A DNA stretch of 64,000 bases from Coriobacteriia bacterium (lineage in GTDB: Bacteria; Actinomycetota; Coriobacteriia; Anaerosomatales; SLCP01), in NCBI GenBank assembly GCA_007121015.1, contig SKMN01000025.1, forward strand, positions 1-64,000. The letters are read 5' to 3'. The stretch's first letter is position 1. Every line of letters begins with the position of its first letter. The position numbers were made by a program, and so were the translations under genes. Positions 57,925-64,000 of the stretch are shown here, in pieces. Below the pieces are notes generated by a model, which searched no databases, had not been told where the DNA came from, and saw only the letters and a list, made by a program, of their open reading frames with translations.

Positions 57925-59037
57925 GTGACGAGCCGCATCGACACGCTCCGCAAGTCGGTCAACACCCCACTCGTCGTCGTCGTGACGCTGCTCCTCGCGT
58001 ACGGCGCCCTCATGGTCCACTCCGCGACCTCGGGGTTCGGGTCGGGTACGGCGATGTTCATGCGACAGATGTTCGGCATCGCGATAGGCCTCGGGTTCCT
58101 TGCGGTCGCGTGGAAGATCGACTATCGCAAGTTCGACGACTGGCTCGGCCCGCTCGTCGCACTCAACGCGTTCCTTGTCATCTCGCCCCGCATCCCGGGC
58201 CTCGGCTCGCAGGTCTCCGGTGCGACGCGCTGGCTCGAGATCGGCGGTGTGTCGCTGTTCCAGCCCTCCGAGCCCGCGAAACTCCTCACGATCCTGATCA
58301 TGGCCATCGTCATCTCGCGCTTCAAGGGGAGGATCGAGCGCGGGCAGGACGTCGCGAAAGTGATGGCGTACCTCGCGCTCCCGTTCGGCCTCATCCTCCT
58401 GCAGCCCGACCTCGGGACGGGGCTCGTATTCATCGCGATCACCCTCGGCATGCTGCTCGTGGGAGGGATGAAGCCGCGCTTCTTCCTCATCATGGCGCTC
58501 GTTGCCGTCGTCGGCGTGGGCACGGTGATCCAACTGGATCTCATCAAGGACTACCAGCGCGACCGGCTACTCGTGTTCCTCGACCCCGAGCACGACACGC
58601 GTGGCGCGGGCTACAACCTGCACCAGTCGATGATCGCCATCGGCTCGGGTGGGCTGACCGGCAAGGGCCTCGGGCAGGGCACGCAGTCGAACCTCAACTT
58701 CCTGCCCGAGCGTCACACCGACTTCATCTTCTCGGTGCTCGGAGAGGAACTCGGCTTCGTCGGCGCGGTCGTGCTCCTTCTCTTGTACCTCGGACTCCTC
58801 GTGACCGCGCTCGAGATCGCGACTTCCGCCCGCGACCTGCTGCAGTCGCTCATCGCGGTAGGCCTCATCAGCATGTGGACGTTCCAGATCCTGCAGAACA
58901 TCGGCATGACCGTCGGCATCCTGCCGATCACGGGTCTTCCACTCCCGTTCATGAGTTTCGGATCCTCGTTCATGATCACGAATCTGGCCGGAACGGGTAT
59001 GCTCCTTTCCGTATGGGCCAGACGCCGAGCCGCCTAA
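57925..59037 (+). CDS. rodA: Rod shape-determining protein RodA
   Basis: FtsW/RodA motifs SEPAKLLTI, LGTGLVFIAITLGML, LPFMSFGSS. Confidence 0.94.
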   Translation: MTSRIDTLRKSVNTPLVVVVTLLLAYGALMVHSATSGFGSGTAMFMRQMFGIAIGLGFLAVAWKIDYRKFDDWLGPLVALNAFLVISPRIPGLGSQVSGATRWLEIGGVSLFQPSEPAKLLTILIMAIVISRFKGRIERGQDVAKVMAYLALPFGLILLQPDLGTGLVFIAITLGMLLVGGMKPRFFLIMALVAVVGVGTVIQLDLIKDYQRDRLLVFLDPEHDTRGAGYNLHQSMIAIGSGGLTGKGLGQGTQSNLNFLPERHTDFIFSVLGEELGFVGAVVLLLLYLGLLVTALEIATSARDLLQSLIAVGLISMWTFQILQNIGMTVGILPITGLPLPFMSFGSSFMITNLAGTGMLLSVWARRRAA

Positions 59038-59062
59038 GACCGATCGCCGAGGAGGGATATGT

Positions 59063-59959
59063 GTGGCCCTGCCAGTCAACGTGAGGGACATCGTACGCTC
59101 GAGCACCAAGATCCGCGAGGAGCGCGAGAAGCCGCTCCGCATCGCGATCATCATCGAGGCGAACGCGCCCGACGAGCTCATCGACGCGGTGAGGGATCGT
59201 TTCCGGCCGCAGACCGCCGGGGCCAAGCTCGGACTCGAGGTCGCCGAGCCGGGCGTGTCCATCGGCTTCCACGCGTCGACCGACGTGGTCATCGGCCTGG
59301 TGGGCACCGGTAGCGGCGGTCTTGCCGGGGTGCTCGCTGACGCGCGCGAGCAGGGGTTGCACACCGTTGCGGTCGGCGTGTCGCCGCGCCACATAGAGGT
59401 CGCTGAGCGTGTGGGCCACCCGTACGCCGATACCGTCGCGGCAATCGACCCCTTGACTGCCGTGGACGCCGAGCTCGCGTCGTGGCTCGTCGAGCGGCTG
59501 GCGGGGAAGCGACTCGCGCTCGCTCACAACTTCGCATTCATGCGCTCCGCGGTCGCCGAGGAGGCCATCAAGGCGACCGCCACGCAGAACGCGCTCGTCG
59601 GCGCCGTACTGTTCATCCCCGGCGCCGACATGCCGGTGATGACGCTCAACCAAGCCAAGATGCTGCTCCAGATCGCCGCCGCGTACGGCGAGCCTCTTGG
59701 TGCGGAGCGCGCTAAGGAGTTGCTCGCGGTCGTAGGCGGCGGATTCGCCCTCAGGGCCGTGGCCCGTCAGGCGCTCGGTTTCGTCCCCGGGTTCGGGTGG
59801 GCGATAAAGGGTGCTGTGGGCTACGCCGGGACACTCGCGATGGGTAAGGCAGCGGTCACCTACTTCGAGCAGGGCGGGGATTTCTCCAACATGGCCCGCA
59901 AAGCCGTCGAAGCAAGGGATGCCGCCGTGAGGCGTCTCAAGGACGCCCGTGCCTGCTGA
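59063..59959 (+). CDS. DUF697-domain protein
   Basis: EEAIKATATQNALVGAVLFIPGADMPVMTLNQAKMLLQIAAAYG and GFVPGFGWAIKGAVGYAGTLAMGKAAVTYFE. Confidence 0.78.
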   Translation: MALPVNVRDIVRSSTKIREEREKPLRIAIIIEANAPDELIDAVRDRFRPQTAGAKLGLEVAEPGVSIGFHASTDVVIGLVGTGSGGLAGVLADAREQGLHTVAVGVSPRHIEVAERVGHPYADTVAAIDPLTAVDAELASWLVERLAGKRLALAHNFAFMRSAVAEEAIKATATQNALVGAVLFIPGADMPVMTLNQAKMLLQIAAAYGEPLGAERAKELLAVVGGGFALRAVARQALGFVPGFGWAIKGAVGYAGTLAMGKAAVTYFEQGGDFSNMARKAVEARDAAVRRLKDARAC

Positions 59960-61817
59960 ATCGCCGGACGTAGCCTGGGAGCGACTCGAGGGTGTGCTCG
60001 CCAGGGTCGAGCGGCCGGCTCGCTATATCGACAGCGAGTGGGGAGCGATCCGAGGTCGTGACGGTGCCTACCGGGCGGCCCTTGCGTATCCCGACACCTA
60101 CGAGATCGGCCAGGCGAACCAAGCGCTGGCGATCCTCTACCAGCGCCTCAACGCCGAGGAGGGGTTCGCCGCCGAGCGCGTCTACGTGCCGTGGGTCGAC
60201 ATGGCGGCCGAGATGCGAAAGGAGCGGATCCCGCTCTTCTCGCTCGAATCCCTCGCGCCGATAGCCGGGTTCGACCTCCTCGGCATCACGCTTCCGTACG
60301 AACTCACCTACACCAACGTTCTCGAGCTGCTCGATCTGTGCGAGGTGCCTCTGCGAGCAGCAGAGCGCACGGACGACCACCCGCTCGTAGTGGGTGGCGG
60401 TCCGTGCGCGTACAACCCCGAGCCGATGGCCCCGTTCTTCGATGCGTTGCTCATCGGAGAGGGGGAGGAGGCGGTCCTCGATATCGTCCGGACGCACCGC
60501 GAGGCGCGCGAGGAGGGTCGCGAGCGGGCCGAGGTGCTCGAGCGGCTCGCGACGATACCGGGCGTCTACGTACCGTCCCTCTACGATGTCGTGTCGGACG
60601 GGGCGCCGATGAACGCGCGCCCGCCGGCCCCCGACACCGTCGTCAAACGTGCCGTCACCGACCTCGGCGAGTACCGCCCTCCGGTGTGTGGCGTGGTCCC
60701 GTACATGGACGTCGTGCACGACCGGGTCGCCATCGAGGTGCTCCGCGGGTGCACGAGAGGGTGCCGGTTCTGTCAGGCGGGAATGGTCTATCGCCCGGTG
60801 CGCGAGCGGGTGGCCGACGATATCGTGCGCGAAGTGATGGAGGGGCTCGCCTGCACCGGGTACGACGAGGTGTCGCTCACCTCGCTCTCGACCACCGACC
60901 ACAGCCAACTCGAGGAGGTCGTGCGCCGCCTGACGTCTCGTCTCGAGAGCACCGGCGTCTCCGTCTCGCTCCCGAGTCTGAGGGTCGACGCGTTCAGCGT
61001 GGGGATGGCGCGCCTGCTCGCCGCCGGAGGGAAACTGCCCGGCCTGACGCTCGCTCCCGAGGCCGGGACGCAACGGCTGCGCGACGTCATCAACAAGAAC
61101 GTGACCGAGGACGATCTCATCGACGCGGTCAGCCGTGCGTTCGCCGCGGGCTGGCGCCGGGTGAAGCTCTACTTCATGATCGGGCTGCCCACCGAGACCG
61201 ACGCCGACATCGTCGGCATCGGCGAGCTCGTCCGCGGCGTGCTGTCCGCCGCGCGCGAAGCAGCCGGCCCGGATCGCGGCTCGGTGCGCGTGGCCGTCTC
61301 GGTGTCGACGTTCGTGCCCAAGGCGCACACGCCGTTCCAGTGGCTCGGCCAGGCGCCGCTCGACGAGATCCTCCGTCGTCAACAGGTGCTTCGCGATGCG
61401 GTCCCGCGCAAGGGGGTGGACCTGTCGTGGCACGACGCGGACGTGTCGCTCCTGGAAGCAGCGATGGCCCGGGGAGGGCGCGAGGTCGCATCCGCCATCG
61501 AGGCGGCGTGGCGTTCGGGCGCGCGGTTCGATGCGTGGACCGAGCGGTTCGACCTGACGTTGTGGCGCGAGGCGTTCGCATCGGCCGGCCTCGACGCCTC
61601 CTCGATCGCTGAGCGTGAGTTCGGGGAGGAAGACGTCCTTCCGTGGGCCCATATCTCGTGCGGGGTCTCGCCCGATTACCTGTGGCGCGAATACGAGCGG
61701 GCCGTCTCGGCCACGCCGACCCCCGACTGCTCGTTCGACAGGTGCACCGGGTGCGAGGTCTGCCGCGCGCTCGGTATCGACCTTGTGGTGGGCGGTGAGC
61801 GCCGTGGCGCCCAATGA
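59949..61817 (+). CDS. TIGR03960-like B12-binding radical SAM protein
   Basis: RGCTRGCRFCQAGMVYRPVRERV radical SAM motif; LAPEAGTQRLRDVINKNVTEDDL. Confidence 0.9.
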   Translation: MPAESPDVAWERLEGVLARVERPARYIDSEWGAIRGRDGAYRAALAYPDTYEIGQANQALAILYQRLNAEEGFAAERVYVPWVDMAAEMRKERIPLFSLESLAPIAGFDLLGITLPYELTYTNVLELLDLCEVPLRAAERTDDHPLVVGGGPCAYNPEPMAPFFDALLIGEGEEAVLDIVRTHREAREEGRERAEVLERLATIPGVYVPSLYDVVSDGAPMNARPPAPDTVVKRAVTDLGEYRPPVCGVVPYMDVVHDRVAIEVLRGCTRGCRFCQAGMVYRPVRERVADDIVREVMEGLACTGYDEVSLTSLSTTDHSQLEEVVRRLTSRLESTGVSVSLPSLRVDAFSVGMARLLAAGGKLPGLTLAPEAGTQRLRDVINKNVTEDDLIDAVSRAFAAGWRRVKLYFMIGLPTETDADIVGIGELVRGVLSAAREAAGPDRGSVRVAVSVSTFVPKAHTPFQWLGQAPLDEILRRQQVLRDAVPRKGVDLSWHDADVSLLEAAMARGGREVASAIEAAWRSGARFDAWTERFDLTLWREAFASAGLDASSIAEREFGEEDVLPWAHISCGVSPDYLWREYERAVSATPTPDCSFDRCTGCEVCRALGIDLVVGGERRGAQ

Positions 61818-62493
61818 GTTCCGGATGCGGGTGGCGTACCGCAAGACGGGCAGGGTCAGGTTCCTGTCGCACCTCGAGGTCATGAGGGCACTCGAGCGTT
61901 CCGTACGCCGCTCGGGGCTGCCGTACGCCGTCACACACGGATTCTCGCCGAGGATGAAGCTCGCCTTCGGGCCGGCGCTGCCGGTGGGCACCGCGGCGCT
62001 GCGCGAGCACTTCGACGTCTGGACGACACGCTACGTCCCGGCGGCCGAGGCGATGCGAGCGCTCGCGGACGCGACGCCGCCGGAGCTCGCCCCGCACGCG
62101 GTCGCGTACGTGGCGCACCGCGAACCCTCGCTTGGTGCGGCCGTGACGCTCGCCGAGTATGATGTGTACATGGAAGGGAAGGGGGTGACGGAAGAAGCGG
62201 TGCAAAGGGCGCTCGACACCGTGATCGGTAGCGGACGGCTCGACGTGGAGCACAAAGGAAAGCAGAAGGTTTTCGACCTTTCGCGCAGCCTCCCGAAGGA
62301 GGTGCGCGTGAGGCCGACGGGGTCTGGTGTCACCGCCACGGTGACGACGCGGATGGGCCAGGAAGGCTCGCTCAGGCCCGACATGCTCTGCACGGTCGCA
62401 CTCTCCCGCGCACGATGCGACGGCGCTGTCGTTCGCGTGACGCGCACGGACACCCTCATCGAAGAGGAGGAAGGTCCGCGCCGTCCTCTGTGA
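61795..62493 (+). CDS. TIGR03936-like radical SAM-associated protein (DUF2344)
   Basis: RVAYRKTGRVRFLSHLEVMRALERSVRRSGLPYAVTHGFSPRMKLAFGPALPVG. Confidence 0.88.
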   Translation: MSAVAPNEFRMRVAYRKTGRVRFLSHLEVMRALERSVRRSGLPYAVTHGFSPRMKLAFGPALPVGTAALREHFDVWTTRYVPAAEAMRALADATPPELAPHAVAYVAHREPSLGAAVTLAEYDVYMEGKGVTEEAVQRALDTVIGSGRLDVEHKGKQKVFDLSRSLPKEVRVRPTGSGVTATVTTRMGQEGSLRPDMLCTVALSRARCDGAVVRVTRTDTLIEEEEGPRRPL

Positions 62494-62504
62494 CGGGAGT
62501 CGTG

Positions 62505-63995
62505 ATGGCAAAGCTCAGACGCGAGATGCTCGTCTCGCACGACGCACACGAGACACGCGTCGCGCTGCTCGAGGACGGGGAACTCGTCGAACTCTACGTC
62601 GAGCGCCCCAAGCGCTCGGTGGTCGGCAACGTCTACCTCGGCAAGGTCAGTGACGTCCTGCCCGGTATGCAGGCCGCGTTCGTGGACATCGGGCTGGAGA
62701 AGAACGCGTTCCTCTACGTCGACGAGGTGGTCAGCCTCGAGGGCGTCGAGGCCAGCGGCCGCCGTTCGATCGCAGACCTCCTCGTTCGGGGCGAGCAGGT
62801 CATGGTCCAGGTGCTCAAGGACCCGATGGGCACGAAGGGCGCACGGGTGACGACCGACATCACCCTGCCGGGACGCTTCATCGTGCTCATGCCGTTCTCG
62901 GCGTCGGTGGGCGTGTCGCGCAAGCTGTCCGAAGAGGAGCGCGACCGGCTCCACGCCATTATCGAGCCGATGGTCCCGGAGGGCATGGGGGCGATCGTGC
63001 GAACGGTGGCCGAAGGGGTGGCCGACGAGGAGATCCGAGCCGACCTCGAGTTCCTCATGCGCCTCTGGAAGCGTGTTGCCCATCAGGCAGAGGAAGGACT
63101 CGCCCCGGAGGTCATCTACACCGAGATGGACCTCGCTCTCCGCCTCGTGCGCGACGTGTTCTCGGCGGGGTTCGACCGGCTCGTCGTCGACGACAAGACG
63201 ACGCACGGTAAGATCGTGTCGTTCCTCAAGAAGACCTCCCCTGAACTCGTACGCCGGATCGTGCTCCATAAGGACCGCACGCCGCTCTTCGAGTCTTACG
63301 GCGTACTCGGCACCGTCGACTCGGCGATGCGGCGCACCGTCGAGTTGCCCTCAGGCGGCCACATCGTCATCGACCGGGCCGAAGCACTCACCGCCATAGA
63401 CGTGAACAGCGGGAGGTTCGTGGGGCGCAGGAACCTCGAGGACACCATCGTCAAGATCAACCTCGAAGCGGCCGAGGAGGTCGCCCGGCAGCTGAGGTTA
63501 CGCGACATCGGCGGCATCATCGTCATCGACTTCATCGATATGGACGAGCCCGCCAACCGCGCCGCCGTCACGAAGCGGCTCTCCGATGCGCTCGAGCGCG
63601 ATCGCACCAAGACGCGGGTCGGCGAGATCTCGAGGCTCGGACTCGTCGAGATGACGCGCAAGAACGTCACCGAGGGCTTGTTCGGGGTGCTCACCGACGT
63701 GTGCCCGTGCTGCGACGGGGAAGGTCGCGTGCTCTCTCCGATCACCCGGCGTACCTCGGTGGAGCGCACGATGCGAGAGATCCTCGACATCGCCAGGTCG
63801 AAGGCGTACCTGTTCGGGGTCAACCCGGAGACATACGCTCTGCTCATGGAGCCCGGGCGCAACACGGCCGCGGCGCTGAAGGCGCAGACCGGTAAGCACG
63901 TCGTCATCGTCCCGGAGCCGGAGTGCACCCCGCTCGAGGTACGCGTACTCATCGAGGGCGCGGCCGGGGTCCGGTGGCGCCCGCCGAAGGCGTGA
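62505..63995 (+). CDS. rng: Ribonuclease G/E family protein
   Basis: GNVYLGKVSDVLPGMQAAFVDIGLEKNAFLYVDE; TAIDVNSGRFVG; IIVIDFIDM; CPCCDGEGRV. Confidence 0.93.
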   Translation: MAKLRREMLVSHDAHETRVALLEDGELVELYVERPKRSVVGNVYLGKVSDVLPGMQAAFVDIGLEKNAFLYVDEVVSLEGVEASGRRSIADLLVRGEQVMVQVLKDPMGTKGARVTTDITLPGRFIVLMPFSASVGVSRKLSEEERDRLHAIIEPMVPEGMGAIVRTVAEGVADEEIRADLEFLMRLWKRVAHQAEEGLAPEVIYTEMDLALRLVRDVFSAGFDRLVVDDKTTHGKIVSFLKKTSPELVRRIVLHKDRTPLFESYGVLGTVDSAMRRTVELPSGGHIVIDRAEALTAIDVNSGRFVGRRNLEDTIVKINLEAAEEVARQLRLRDIGGIIVIDFIDMDEPANRAAVTKRLSDALERDRTKTRVGEISRLGLVEMTRKNVTEGLFGVLTDVCPCCDGEGRVLSPITRRTSVERTMREILDIARSKAYLFGVNPETYALLMEPGRNTAAALKAQTGKHVVIVPEPECTPLEVRVLIEGAAGVRWRPPKA

Positions 63996-64000
63996 GATGT

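Noticed and set aside
59937-61991. 684-aa minus-strand ORF opposite the TIGR03960-like gene
   Set aside because: Arg/His/Asp-rich low-information translation, typical high-GC antisense artefact.
1-64000. CRISPR arrays, insertion sequences, prophage or integron elements
   Set aside because: No regularly spaced repeats, transposase, integrase or phage structural proteins were seen; the window looks like stable core chromosome.

Overview
High-GC, actinobacterial-looking chromosomal window (probably an anaerobic Coriobacteriia/OPB41-type lineage; this is inference). It is densely coding, with no convincing mobile elements, phage genes or CRISPR arrays. Contents: tRNA-Val(GAC) and tRNA-Arg(CCG); a CWB2 / L,D-transpeptidase fusion; xseA-xseB-HIT-degV-ASKHA; acs; hemE-hemH-hemY; a group 1 uptake hydrogenase operon; a fused FAD/Fe-S oxidoreductase with a Met-rich tail; a receiver-PilT fusion; an OsmC/GT2/BshB1/BshC-like cluster; an EF-G-like GTPase; a group 3-type (sulfhydrogenase-like) NiFe hydrogenase operon followed directly by rnfCDGEAB; and mreBCD-mrdA-rodA followed by TIGR03960/TIGR03936-like genes and RNase G. 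Main discovery: the group 1 hydrogenase large-subunit ORF appears to end at a UGA (20028-20030, minus strand), but that UGA sits exactly at the active-site position. Reading through gives ...RSFDP-U-IGCGVH-VFEPKTGKEATVYTKPMGVR*, i.e. a selenocysteine [NiFeSe] hydrogenase. A SECIS-like hairpin lies 16 nt (UGA to loop) downstream, and the small subunit carries the Cys expected for the NiFeSe-type medial [4Fe-4S] cluster. Other leads: a structured-RNA candidate on the minus strand upstream of acs, a sigma70-type promoter with twin ATACC-N6-GGTAT operators upstream of the FAD/Fe-S oxidase, and a PilT with a degenerate receiver domain. Start codons were adjusted by eye from the ORF track; no database search was run.
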